From: Betaproteobacteria bacterium UBA6904
GTDB taxonomy: Bacteria > Pseudomonadota > Gammaproteobacteria > Burkholderiales > SG8-39
DNA: 8,214 bases
Reading direction: 5' to 3'
Assembly (NCBI GenBank): GCA_002451175.1
Contig: DKBI01000229.1
Span: 1,529-9,742, forward strand
The notes below the pieces were generated by a model that was not told where the DNA came from, made no database searches, and was given only the letters and a program-made list of their open reading frames with translations. Below are positions 1 through 5,528 of the stretch, in pieces. A program made the position numbers and the translations under genes. Numbering within the stretch: the stretch's first letter is position 1; every line of letters begins with the position of its first letter.

Positions 1-255
1 CCGATGGCGCGCAGCTACGTCGGGCGCGAGATGTTGAAGCGCAGGGCGCAGCCGGTGCTTCGCGAGGGCTTCAAGACGGACAACGGCAACCTGATCCTCG
101 ATTGCCACGGGCTGACCGTCCTCGACCCGCCGGCGCTCGAGGACGACCTGAACAGCCTGGCGGGCGTGGTGACGAACGGGCTGTTCGCCCGGCGGCCCGC
201 CGACGTGCTGCTGCTGGCCGAGGCGAAAGGCGTCAGAACGATCCTGCGGAAATGA
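1..255 (+). CDS. rpiA: Ribose-5-phosphate isomerase A, C-terminal part (5' end outside window)
   Basis: RpiA interconverts ribose 5-phosphate and ribulose 5-phosphate in the non-oxidative pentose phosphate pathway, in the cytoplasm. The window opens inside the gene: the frame is open from base 1 (a Pro codon) and the 84 visible residues match the last third of the E. coli-type enzyme (about 219 residues). The recognisable segments are PMARSYV, then TDNGNLILD, then the [13 protein letters not shown] stretch, then the ADVLLL and GVRTILRK ending. The ATG at 4 is an internal Met of this conserved block, not a start. The gene ends in TGA at 253-255, and a 7-bp hairpin follows within 10 bp. The next gene, ppk2, lies 229 bp downstream, so co-transcription is not evident. 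Identification rests on remembered family sequence and is strong for this fragment. Confidence 0.95.
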   Translation, partial: PMARSYVGREMLKRRAQPVLREGFKTDNGNLILDCHGLTVLDPPALEDDLNSLAGVVTNGLFARRPADVLLLAEAKGVRTILRK

Positions 256-261
256 GGCGGC

Positions 262-280
262 AGGCGGATGCCCTCCGCCT
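262..280 (+). terminator. Hairpin just after rpiA, possible terminator
   Basis: A perfect 7-bp inverted repeat, AGGCGGA (262-268) and TCCGCCT (274-280), encloses a 5-base loop and begins 7 bases after the rpiA stop codon. Position and stability suit a transcript-end hairpin. No T tract follows, so it is not a canonical intrinsic terminator and may only stabilise the 3' end. Confidence 0.4.
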
Positions 281-366
281 CGACAGGCTGCCTCTGCAGG
301 ACCGCCATGCGATATATTGGCAACACGTGACGCGGCCAGGCGCCCGGCCTGCCGCGACGCACGGGG

Positions 367-442
367 AGCGGCCGTTTCGCCTGCCGCGTCGCGCTGCCGG
401 GGTCGATTGGGCATTCCAGCTTACGGAGGGGCCGCTTTTTTT
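367..442 (+). other. Long-range inverted repeat ending in a T7 tract upstream of ppk2
   Basis: AGCGGCC at 367-373 is complementary to GGCCGCT at 430-436, and the second arm runs directly into a T7 tract at 436-442, the longest T run in this GC-rich gap. An arm followed by T's resembles an intrinsic terminator, but the loop would be 56 bases, so formation is doubtful. If it forms, it would stop transcripts arriving from rpiA or act as a leader attenuator for ppk2. The rest of 281-447 shows nothing I can name; the AT-rich TATATT at 313-318 has no matching -35 box. Confidence 0.2.
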
Positions 443-447
443 CACGT

Positions 448-474
448 CTTGGAGCTCGGGTACCCCAAGGGGAG
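448..474 (+). promoter_or_regulatory. ppk2 ribosome binding site with overlapping small hairpin
   Basis: AAGGGGAG at 467-474 is a strong Shine-Dalgarno sequence, 10 bases before the ATG at 485, and it fixes the ppk2 start. Immediately upstream, CTTGG (448-452) can pair with CCAAG (465-469). The 3' arm of that 5-bp stem covers the first bases of the Shine-Dalgarno, and an internal palindrome GGGTACCC (458-465) competes with it. The ribosome binding site is directly visible; a regulatory role for the hairpin is inference and the stem is weak. Confidence 0.55.
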
Positions 475-484
475 ATGAAAAGTC

Positions 485-1396
485 ATGGGCAAGCGAGGCA
501 AGGGCAAGGCCAAGCGAGAACGTAGAAGTCCGACCGAGACATCCCGCCTGACGCTCGGCACGAAAGTGCCGGAGATGGACGCGGCGAGCCCGCTCGGCGA
601 TCCGAAGGTCAAGAAGAAGAAGCGCAACAAGTTCTACTTGCGCACCCTGGCCCGTTTGCACGTCGAACTGGTCAAGATGCAGGAGTGGATACGGCACGAG
701 GGCCGCAAAGTCCTGGTCATCTTCGAGGGACGCGACGCCGCGGGCAAGGGCGGCGTCATCAAGCGCATCACCCAGCCACTCAATCCGCGCGTCTGCCGCG
801 TGGTGGCGCTGGGCACGCCGACCGAGCGCCAGAAGACGCAGTGGTACTTCCAGCGCTACGTCGCGGAGCTGCCCGCGGCGGGCGAGATGACCCTGTTCGA
901 TCGCTCCTGGTACAACCGCGCCGGGGTCGAGCGCGTGATGGGGTTCTGTACGGATGCCGAGTACCTGGAATTCATGCGCAGCTGCCCGGAATTCGAGCGC
1001 ATGCTGGTGCGTTCCGGCATCACCATCGTCAAGTACTGGTTCTCGGTGAGCGATCGGGAACAGGAGCGCCGCTTCAGGTCCAGGCTCGATGACCCGACCA
1101 AGCGCTGGAAGCTCTCGCCGATGGACCTGGAGTCACGCAACCGATGGCAGGACTACTCCCGGGCCAAGGACGACATGCTCTTCCACACCGACGTCGATCA
1201 GGCGCGGTGGTACGTGGTCAATTCGGACAACAAGAAGCGCGCACACCTCAACTGCATCGCCCACCTGCTGAGCCTGCTGCCGTACAAGGACGTGGCGCCG
1301 AAGAAGATGAAGCTGCCGAAACGCAAGCGCGAGCTGCGCGAGGGCTATGCGCGTCCGCCGCTGGACACGCAAAACTTCGTCCCTGAGATCTATTAG
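485..1396 (+). CDS. ppk2: Polyphosphate kinase 2 (PPK2 family, one-domain class I type)
   Basis: PPK2 enzymes transfer phosphate between inorganic polyphosphate and nucleotides; the one-domain class I type mainly phosphorylates ADP or GDP to the triphosphate using polyphosphate. The 303-residue protein has the complete P-loop kinase core: Walker A GRDAAGKGG at residues 82-90, the GTPTERQKTQWYFQRY block at 110-125, Walker B with the family's FDRSWYNRAGVE at 138-149, and a basic lid segment REQERRFRSRL at 191-201. Length is normal for the class. Residues 1-50 form a Lys/Arg-rich tail, including KKKK at 43-46, before the core. The ATG at 485 is supported by a strong Shine-Dalgarno. A small unknown gene follows after 28 bp on the same strand. 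The family is very secure; the class I assignment and nucleotide preference are inferred from remembered similarity to Pseudomonas-type PPK2. Confidence 0.95.
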   Translation: MGKRGKGKAKRERRSPTETSRLTLGTKVPEMDAASPLGDPKVKKKKRNKFYLRTLARLHVELVKMQEWIRHEGRKVLVIFEGRDAAGKGGVIKRITQPLNPRVCRVVALGTPTERQKTQWYFQRYVAELPAAGEMTLFDRSWYNRAGVERVMGFCTDAEYLEFMRSCPEFERMLVRSGITIVKYWFSVSDREQERRFRSRLDDPTKRWKLSPMDLESRNRWQDYSRAKDDMLFHTDVDQARWYVVNSDNKKRAHLNCIAHLLSLLPYKDVAPKKMKLPKRKRELREGYARPPLDTQNFVPEIY

Positions 1397-1424
1397 TCGC
1401 TCCACTCATCAGGAATCCACCACC

Positions 1425-1745
1425 GTGACCGACCGTGCCCCGCTGTTCAAAGTGGTCGTTGATTCGAAAGGCGTCGCCCTCGAGAAGCTCAAGCGCGGGC
1501 GCCCCGGTTATCGCAAGGCCCGCAAGGACGCGATCCTGCGCCAGCGCGACGCCATCGAGCTGTTCCGCAAACTGCGGGCGACCCGCAGGGGCCTGAATGG
1601 CAGCTACGCCTTTCATTTTCTCGACACCGCCAGGACGTTCGCGATGCTGCACCTGCAGGCCAAGGAGCGCGAGATTCAGGACAACCTGGACCGGGTGCTC
1701 GCCTACGACGGCAGCGCGACGCCGAGGAGCCGCCGCCCGCGCTAG
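1425..1745 (+). CDS. Small basic protein of unknown function downstream of ppk2
   Basis: I do not recognise this 106-residue protein. The preferred start is GTG at 1425: AGGA at 1411-1414 sits 10 bases upstream, and the gene then begins 28 bp after the ppk2 stop. The in-frame ATG at 1347 would overlap ppk2 by 50 bp with no support. The protein is rich in Lys and Arg, notably in residues 17-37 and in the tail RSRRPR, and has no signal peptide or membrane segment. The middle (about 30-55) and the stretch LQAKEREIQDNLDRVL near residue 80 look helical. Same strand and short spacing suggest an operon with ppk2; its charge could suit binding to polyphosphate, nucleic acid or the kinase, but that is speculation. 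The reverse strand is also open here (a 198-codon frame), which I treat as a GC-bias shadow. It converges on yggX. Confidence 0.65.
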   Translation: MTDRAPLFKVVVDSKGVALEKLKRGRPGYRKARKDAILRQRDAIELFRKLRATRRGLNGSYAFHFLDTARTFAMLHLQAKEREIQDNLDRVLAYDGSATPRSRRPR

Positions 1746-1747
1746 GC

Positions 1748-1762
1748 CGCGCGTCCGGCGCG
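1748..1762. terminator. Small GC hairpin between convergent genes
   Basis: CGCGC (1748-1752) and GCGCG (1758-1762) form a 5-bp stem with a 5-base loop in the 24-bp gap between the small plus-strand gene and yggX. It could act for either direction, but no T tract follows on either strand and such short GC repeats arise easily in this composition. Confidence 0.2.
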
Positions 1763-1769
1763 AGGGCGC

Positions 1770-2042
1770 TCAGCTCTTTTGCGGGACGTAGCCGGAGGCT
1801 TGTTCGGCGCCGTCGCCGAAAAAGTGCTTTTCCGTCTGCTCGGCCAGGTACTTGCGCGCGCCGGGATCGGCGAGATTGAGGCGGTTCTCGTTGACGAGCA
1901 TGGTCTGGTGGCGCAGCCACTGCTGCCACGCCTCCTTGGACACGCTTTCCCAGATGCGCTGGCCCAGCGCGCCGGGGTACGGCGGGAAATCGAGCCCCTC
2001 GGCCTCGCGACCGAGCTTGATGCACTTCACCATTCTCGCCAT
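1770..2042 (-). CDS. yggX: YggX family Fe(2+)-trafficking / oxidative damage protection protein
   Basis: YggX proteins are small cytoplasmic proteins linked to iron trafficking and protection of Fe-S clusters from oxidative damage. The 90-residue product matches the family closely in length and sequence: Cys7 (the single conserved cysteine) in [13 protein letters not shown], then [10 protein letters not shown] at 21-30, SKEAWQQW at 35-42 and [12 protein letters not shown] at 46-57. Its ATG (2042) lies 3 bases after the argA stop (TGA, CCC, ATG), with a GGAT element inside the end of argA as a possible ribosome binding site. This implies co-transcription and probably translational coupling with argA, an adjacency I recall as common in betaproteobacteria. 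It ends convergently to the small unknown gene at 1745. Family assignment is secure; the molecular role of YggX is still debated in the literature. Confidence 0.95.
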   Translation of the reverse strand: MARMVKCIKLGREAEGLDFPPYPGALGQRIWESVSKEAWQQWLRHQTMLVNENRLNLADPGARKYLAEQTEKHFFGDGAEQASGYVPQKS

Positions 2043-2045
2043 GGG

Positions 2046-3365
2046 TCAGATCCGCTTGAGGAAGACTTTGGAACCGCGCCGCCAATTATAGAGCGACTGG
2101 CGGCGCTCCGGCAGCGCGGATACCGCCGCCTCGCGAAAACCCTGCGCGAGAAACCAATGCGCGGCGCGCGTGGTGAGCGCGAACAGGCGCCGGATCTTCT
2201 GCGTGCGGGCGCTCGCCTCGCAGGCCTGCAGCAGGCGCTCGCCGTACCCCGCGTCCCGATACTCCGGCGCCACCGCGAGGCAGGCCAGCTCGGCGCTCTT
2301 CTCCGTGCCGAACGGATAGAGCGCCGCGCAGCCCAGAATGACGCCGTCGTGCTCGATGACGTGGAAATTGCCGATCTCGTGCTCGAGGCGTTCGCGGCCG
2401 CGCTTGACGAGCGTGCCGTCGGCCTCCAGCGGCTCGATCAGCGCCAGCATGCCGCCCACGTCCTCGATGCGCGCCGGGCGCAGCACTTCGAGCGGATCCG
2501 CGGTGATCATCGTGCCGACCCCGGAGTGCGTAAACAGCTCGAGCAGCGTGCCGCCGTCCGCCCGCCGCTGGATGAGGTGCACGCGGCCGACGCCGCCGGC
2601 GAGCGCCCGCAGCGCGCACTTCAGGACGCGCGCCGCATGCGGCAGCTGGTTGTCCGACTTGAGCAGCATCTCCACGGCCCGCGCCGTGAGCTCGTGCAGC
2701 GGCGCGCCCTTGCGGTCCGCGGGCAGCCGGTCGGTGAAGAACAGCAGCTTGTCCGCCTTCAGGGCCGTGGCCACGCTCTCGGCGACATCCTCCCAGGAGA
2801 GGTTGAACACCTCGCCGGTGGGCGAGTAGCCGACGTGCGGCACGAGCACCACCGCGCCCGCCTCGAGGTGCCGCGCGATCGCGGCGCCATCGACCTTGCG
2901 CACTTCGCCGGTGAACTGGTAATCGACGCCCTGCACGACGCCGATCGGCCGCGCCGTGATGTAGTTGCCCGAGGCGACGCGGATGCGCGCCCCGGCCATC
3001 GGCGAATTCGGCAGTCCCTGCGACAGCAGCGCCTCGATCTCCACGCGCACCGCGCCCGCGGCGTGCTTGACCGCGGCGAGCGATGCCGCGTCCGTGATGC
3101 GCAGGCCGCGCGCGTAGCGCGAGCGCTGGCCCTTGGCGCGCAATTCCGCCTCGATTTGCGGCCGCGCGCCATGCACCAGCACCAGCCGGATGCCGAGCGC
3201 CGCCAGCAGGTTCAGATCGTGCACGAACGATGCCAGGCGCGCATGCTCCGCGCTCACCTCCCCGCCGATGCCGATGACGAACGTGCGGCCGCGGAATGCG
3301 TGCACGTAGGGCGCCGACTGGCGGAACCAGCGCACGAAGGCTTCGGGGTGCGGGAGCGTGCTCAA
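2046..3365 (-). CDS. argA: Amino-acid N-acetyltransferase (N-acetylglutamate synthase)
   Basis: ArgA makes N-acetylglutamate from acetyl-CoA and glutamate, the first step of arginine biosynthesis, and is classically feedback-inhibited by arginine. From the TTG at 3365 the protein has 439 residues (E. coli about 443). Residues 15-290 form the amino-acid-kinase-like, arginine-binding domain (FVIGIGGE at 29-36, LVLVHGARPQIEAEL at 61-75, ASGNYITARPIGV at 131-143). Residues 295-439 form the GNAT domain, with the acetyl-CoA loop YRDAGYGERLL at 369-379 and ALTTRAAHWFLAQGF at 396-410. An upstream in-frame TTG at 3416 would add 17 residues, but that codon is part of a -35 box, so 3365 is preferred; GTG at 3335 is a shorter alternative. 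The Shine-Dalgarno is weak (GAGA, 9 bases upstream). yggX follows after 3 bp. Confidence 0.93.
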   Translation of the reverse strand: MSTLPHPEAFVRWFRQSAPYVHAFRGRTFVIGIGGEVSAEHARLASFVHDLNLLAALGIRLVLVHGARPQIEAELRAKGQRSRYARGLRITDAASLAAVKHAAGAVRVEIEALLSQGLPNSPMAGARIRVASGNYITARPIGVVQGVDYQFTGEVRKVDGAAIARHLEAGAVVLVPHVGYSPTGEVFNLSWEDVAESVATALKADKLLFFTDRLPADRKGAPLHELTARAVEMLLKSDNQLPHAARVLKCALRALAGGVGRVHLIQRRADGGTLLELFTHSGVGTMITADPLEVLRPARIEDVGGMLALIEPLEADGTLVKRGRERLEHEIGNFHVIEHDGVILGCAALYPFGTEKSAELACLAVAPEYRDAGYGERLLQACEASARTQKIRRLFALTTRAAHWFLAQGFREAAVSALPERRQSLYNWRRGSKVFLKRI

Positions 3366-3388
3366 GGGGCGGCGTCTCTGCTGCGGCG

Positions 3389-3416
3389 ATTCTAAGGCAG
3401 CGCACGCGTCGGTCAA
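3389..3416 (-). promoter_or_regulatory. Predicted sigma70-type promoter of argA
   Basis: On the minus strand, TTGACC (3416-3411) and TAGAAT (3394-3389) are separated by 16 bases, a close match to the sigma70 consensus. Transcription would begin near 3382, giving a leader of about 17 bases before the TTG at 3365. The promoter lies in the 68-bp gap between rsmE and argA, so argA-yggX can be expressed independently of rsmE. No obvious ArgR operator palindrome is visible nearby. Confidence 0.65.
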
Positions 3417-3433
3417 CCGCTTCGCCGGCGGCG

Positions 3434-4177
3434 TCAGAAATCTCCCAGCAGCGCGTTGAGCGCCGCGAGCGCGGCGGGCGCAGCCGTTTCCGTGCGCAGC
3501 ACGCGCGGCCCCAGGCGCACCGGCTGAAAACCCGCGGCGATCAGCGAGCGCTCCTCGTTTTCGCTGAATCCCGCCTCGGGCCCCACGGCGAGCACGAGCT
3601 CGCGCGCTCCTCCGGCGACGAAGTGCGCAAGCCGGTTCTCCGCGTCGGGCGCGAGCACGAGGCTCAGCGATCCTGATGGCGGCGCGTAGCGGCTGACGGG
3701 CAGCACGGGACGGACCTCCGGGACCCGGTTGCGACCGGACTGCTCGCAGGCCGCGATGGCAATCCGCTGCCAGTGCGCGCGCCGGGCCTCGGCGCGCTCC
3801 GCCGAGAGGCGCACGACCGATTTCTCGGCGGCAACCGGCTGGATCGCATGCACGCCGAGCTCAACCGATTTCTGCACGGTCAGGTCCATGCGCTCGCCGG
3901 AGGACAATCCCTGGACCAGCGTCACGGCAATCGGCGATTCGCGCTCGACCGGCGCGAATGCACCCACCTCGACGAGCACCGATTTCCTGCCGAGCGACGC
4001 GACGCGGGCCGCGTACTCCCCACCCTGGCCGTTGAACAGCACGATCGCCTCGCCTTCGCGCAGGCGCAGCACCTGCGCCGCGTGATGCGCCGCGGACTCG
4101 GGCAGCTCGAGGCGCGCGCCCTCGGAGAGCGGCGACGCGAGGTGCAGTCGCGGCGTCAGGTAGCGGTGGCGGAGCAT
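3434..4177 (-). CDS. rsmE: 16S rRNA (uracil(1498)-N(3))-methyltransferase
   Basis: RsmE methylates N3 of U1498 in helix 44 of 16S rRNA using S-adenosylmethionine; it belongs to the SPOUT (trefoil-knot) superfamily. From the ATG at 4177 the protein has 247 residues (E. coli about 243). An N-terminal PUA-like RNA-binding domain (about 1-75) includes AHHAAQVLRLREGE at 30-43. The C-terminal SPOUT domain carries AACEQSGRNRVPEV at 142-155, GPEAGFSENE at 199-208 and the knot segment LGPRVLRTETAA at 222-233, all diagnostic. The frame stays open upstream to 4300, but the ATG at 4177 fits the family N-terminus. No Shine-Dalgarno precedes it, and the divergent gene starts 14 bp away, so the mRNA leader may be very short. 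It is first in the rsmE-argA-yggX block, with an internal promoter before argA. Confidence 0.95.
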   Translation of the reverse strand: MLRHRYLTPRLHLASPLSEGARLELPESAAHHAAQVLRLREGEAIVLFNGQGGEYAARVASLGRKSVLVEVGAFAPVERESPIAVTLVQGLSSGERMDLTVQKSVELGVHAIQPVAAEKSVVRLSAERAEARRAHWQRIAIAACEQSGRNRVPEVRPVLPVSRYAPPSGSLSLVLAPDAENRLAHFVAGGARELVLAVGPEAGFSENEERSLIAAGFQPVRLGPRVLRTETAAPAALAALNALLGDF

Positions 4178-4220
4178 GCTAGGATGAATGCATGGTAACG
4201 ACGACCACTCAAGTCTGCAA
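4173..4220 (-). promoter_or_regulatory. Compact divergent start region, possible rsmE promoter
   Basis: Only 14 bp separate the rsmE ATG (4177, minus) from the thioredoxin-like ATG (4192, plus), so promoters must extend into coding sequence. On the minus strand TTGCAG (4220-4215), 17 bases, TACCAT (4197-4192) is a plausible weak promoter that would start rsmE mRNA about 8 bases before its ATG, in line with the missing Shine-Dalgarno. For the plus gene, AGGA at 4181-4184 is a ribosome binding site 7 bases before the ATG. The 8-bp palindrome AGCATGCT (4173-4180) covers the rsmE start codon. Confidence 0.3.
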
Positions 4221-4743
4221 TTTCGGCTGGCGCGCCGCGGAGTTCGACTTGCCGGGCGTCGACGGCCGGCGCCACACGCTCGCCAGCACGCGCGGCGCAA
4301 ACGGGCTGCTCGTCATGTTCATCTGCAACCACTGCCCGTACGTCAAGGCGGTGCTCGACCGGATCGTGCGCGATTGCGCCGAGCTCGGCGAGCACGGCAT
4401 CGGCTCGGTGGCGATCATGTCGAACGATCCGGCACAGTACGCCGAGGATTCGTTCGAGAACATGCAGCGCGTGGCGCGCGAGCGGGGATTCACCTTCCCT
4501 TACCTGCTCGACGCGACGCAAGGCGTGGCGCGCGCCTACGGCGCGGTGTGCACGCCGGATTTCTTCGGCTTCAACGCGCAGCTGGAGCTGCAGTATCGCG
4601 GACGGCTCGACGAGTCGCGCACGACGCTCGTGCCGGATGCGCGGCGCGATCTCTACGAGGCGATGAAGCAGGTGGCGCGCACGGGCGAGGGGCCGCGCGA
4701 GCAGATAGCGTCGGTCGGCTGCTCGATCAAGTGGCGCTCGTGA
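4192..4743 (+). CDS. Thioredoxin-fold family protein (peroxiredoxin-like, CxxC)
   Basis: The 183-residue protein belongs to the thioredoxin-like family related to AhpC/TSA and TlpA proteins. The redox motif CNHC is at residues 45-48 within MFICNHCPYVK, after the strand LLVMF. AIMSND at 75-80 and FPYLLDATQGVARAYGAVCTPDFF at roughly 102-125 follow the peroxiredoxin-like pattern; Cys120 lies next to the family's cis-Pro segment (TPD). The C-terminus has the conserved-looking GCSIKW at 176-181. No signal peptide is visible, so a cytoplasmic thiol role (reductase or peroxidase-like) is likely; the substrate is unknown. The start is set by AGGA 7 bases upstream. It is divergent from rsmE, and its stop codon overlaps the cupin start (GTGA), indicating coupled translation. 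Confidence 0.9.
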   Translation: MVTTTTQVCNFGWRAAEFDLPGVDGRRHTLASTRGANGLLVMFICNHCPYVKAVLDRIVRDCAELGEHGIGSVAIMSNDPAQYAEDSFENMQRVARERGFTFPYLLDATQGVARAYGAVCTPDFFGFNAQLELQYRGRLDESRTTLVPDARRDLYEAMKQVARTGEGPREQIASVGCSIKWRS

Positions 4744-5084
4744 AAGGCCGCTGGCACGCGAGCGCCGCGGACGCGGCGGCGGTGCCGCTGGCCGAGGGAC
4801 GACGGTCGGCCGAGATTCTGCGCCACGGCAGCCTGGAAGTTCGCTGGTACGCGCCGCGCGGCGCGGACCCCCAGACGCCGCACGCGCGCGACGAAATCTA
4901 CGTCGTCGCGCGCGGCCGCGGCTGGTTCGTGCGCGGCGGCGAGCGCATTGCCTGCGGGCCGAGCGACCTGCTGTTCGTGCCGGCCGGCACGGAGCACCGC
5001 TTCGAGGACGTCAGCGACGATTTCGCGACCTGGGTCGCGTTCTGGGGACCCGCCGGGGGCGAACGGGACAACCCGTTCGCCTGA
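4740..5084 (+). CDS. Small single-domain cupin protein
   Basis: The 114-residue protein is a compact beta-barrel cupin. Cupin motif 1 is visible as PHARDEIYVVARGRG (residues 47-61), with His48 and Glu52 as probable metal ligands. Motif 2 is the LLFVPAGTEHRFED segment (77-90), with His86. The position usually held by a second motif-1 His is Arg50, so the metal site may have only three ligands. The preferred start is GTG at 4740, overlapping the thioredoxin-like stop as GTGA; this gives the normal single-cupin length. The same frame is open back to 4188, but that part is only the shadow of the thioredoxin-like gene. The function could be a small dioxygenase, isomerase or ligand-binding protein and cannot be chosen from sequence. 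The tight overlap suggests a role shared with the thioredoxin-like protein. Confidence 0.88.
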   Translation: MKGRWHASAADAAAVPLAEGRRSAEILRHGSLEVRWYAPRGADPQTPHARDEIYVVARGRGWFVRGGERIACGPSDLLFVPAGTEHRFEDVSDDFATWVAFWGPAGGERDNPFA

Positions 5085-5138
5085 ATTCGTCGGCCACTGG
5101 CGAACGTCGCACCCGCGCACGAAAACGAGAAGACCGGA

Positions 5139-5513
5139 ATGTCCACGGACCGGTGGTTCTTTCTCCTCGGGAGTCTTTCGGGATTTGCTGCGGTGGCGCT
5201 CGGCGCGTTCGGCGCGCATGCGCTCAAGGCGCGCCTGGACGCCAATCTGCTCGCGGTGTTCGAGACCGGGGTGCGCTACCACATGATGCATGCACTCGCG
5301 CTGTTGGCGGCCGGCTGGGCCTATTCCCGCTGGCCGGGCGCGGCCGCGAGCGCGGCCGGATGGCTGTTCGTCCTCGGCACGCTGCTCTTTTCCGGCAGCC
5401 TCTACGCGCTCAGCCTGACGGGCATGCGCGTGCTCGGGGCGATCACGCCCGCCGGCGGCGTCGCCTGGCTCGCGGCGTGGCTATGCCTCGCCTGGGCCGC
5501 CTGGCGAGCGTAA
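5139..5513 (+). CDS. DUF423 family small membrane protein (YgdD-like)
   Basis: This 124-residue protein is almost entirely hydrophobic, with four likely membrane helices (about 6-28, 43-62, 71-93 and 98-122). The family's conserved pieces are present: GAFGAHAL at 22-29, FETGVRYHMMHALAL at 41-55, LLFSGSLYAL at 82-91 and ITPAGG at 102-107. It is an inner-membrane protein of the DUF423/YgdD family, whose biochemical role is not established. ATG at 5139 has a purine-rich GAGAAGA at 5127-5133 as ribosome binding site. It lies 54 bp after the cupin gene on the same strand, and nothing in that gap looks like a promoter or terminator, so read-through from the thioredoxin-like/cupin genes is likely. 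The stop codon TAA at 5511-5513 is inside a hairpin shared with the convergent DUF4126 gene. Confidence 0.92.
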   Translation: MSTDRWFFLLGSLSGFAAVALGAFGAHALKARLDANLLAVFETGVRYHMMHALALLAAGWAYSRWPGAAASAAGWLFVLGTLLFSGSLYALSLTGMRVLGAITPAGGVAWLAAWLCLAWAAWRA

Positions 5514-5528
5514 CGTCGGGCGTTACGC
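5508..5528. terminator. Symmetrical hairpin holding both convergent stop codons, probable bidirectional terminator
   Basis: GCGTAACG (5508-5515) and CGTTACGC (5521-5528) are a perfect 8-bp inverted repeat around the loop TCGGG. The TAA of the DUF423 gene (5511-5513) is in one arm, and the TAA of the DUF4126 gene (5525-5523, minus) is in the other. The coding regions are separated by only 9 bp. No T tract follows on either side, so termination may need Rho, or the hairpin may only protect the 3' ends. Confidence 0.55.

Noticed and set aside
280..318. Possible ppk2 promoter using TATATT at 313-318
   Set aside because: No acceptable -35 hexamer lies 16-18 bases upstream; the nearest candidate, TCGACA at 280-285, is 27 bases away.
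324..329. CACGTG palindrome in the rpiA-ppk2 gap
   Set aside because: A six-base palindrome is expected by chance; nothing around it extends the symmetry or repeats it.
452..465. Adjacent SacI and KpnI sites resembling a cloning-vector polylinker
   Set aside because: The spacing has an extra G relative to the common polylinker as I recall it, and the flanking bases differ. The sequence continues into a natural ribosome binding site, so chance is more likely than vector contamination.
1779..3395. A 538-codon open frame on the plus strand across yggX and argA
   Set aside because: It is a GC-driven shadow antisense to two clearly recognised genes. Its product is an Arg/Ala/His-rich string with no family features and no ribosome binding site.
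4180..4185. TAGGAT as a -10 box for a leaderless thioredoxin-like mRNA
   Set aside because: The same bases give a good Shine-Dalgarno (AGGA) 7 bases from the ATG, and no -35 match exists at the right distance, so the ribosome binding site reading is preferred.
4188..4739. Upstream part of the cupin frame, which would make a 298-residue fusion protein
   Set aside because: This part is out of frame with the thioredoxin-like gene that covers it and reads as Arg-rich nonsense. The GTG at 4740 gives a normal single-domain cupin.
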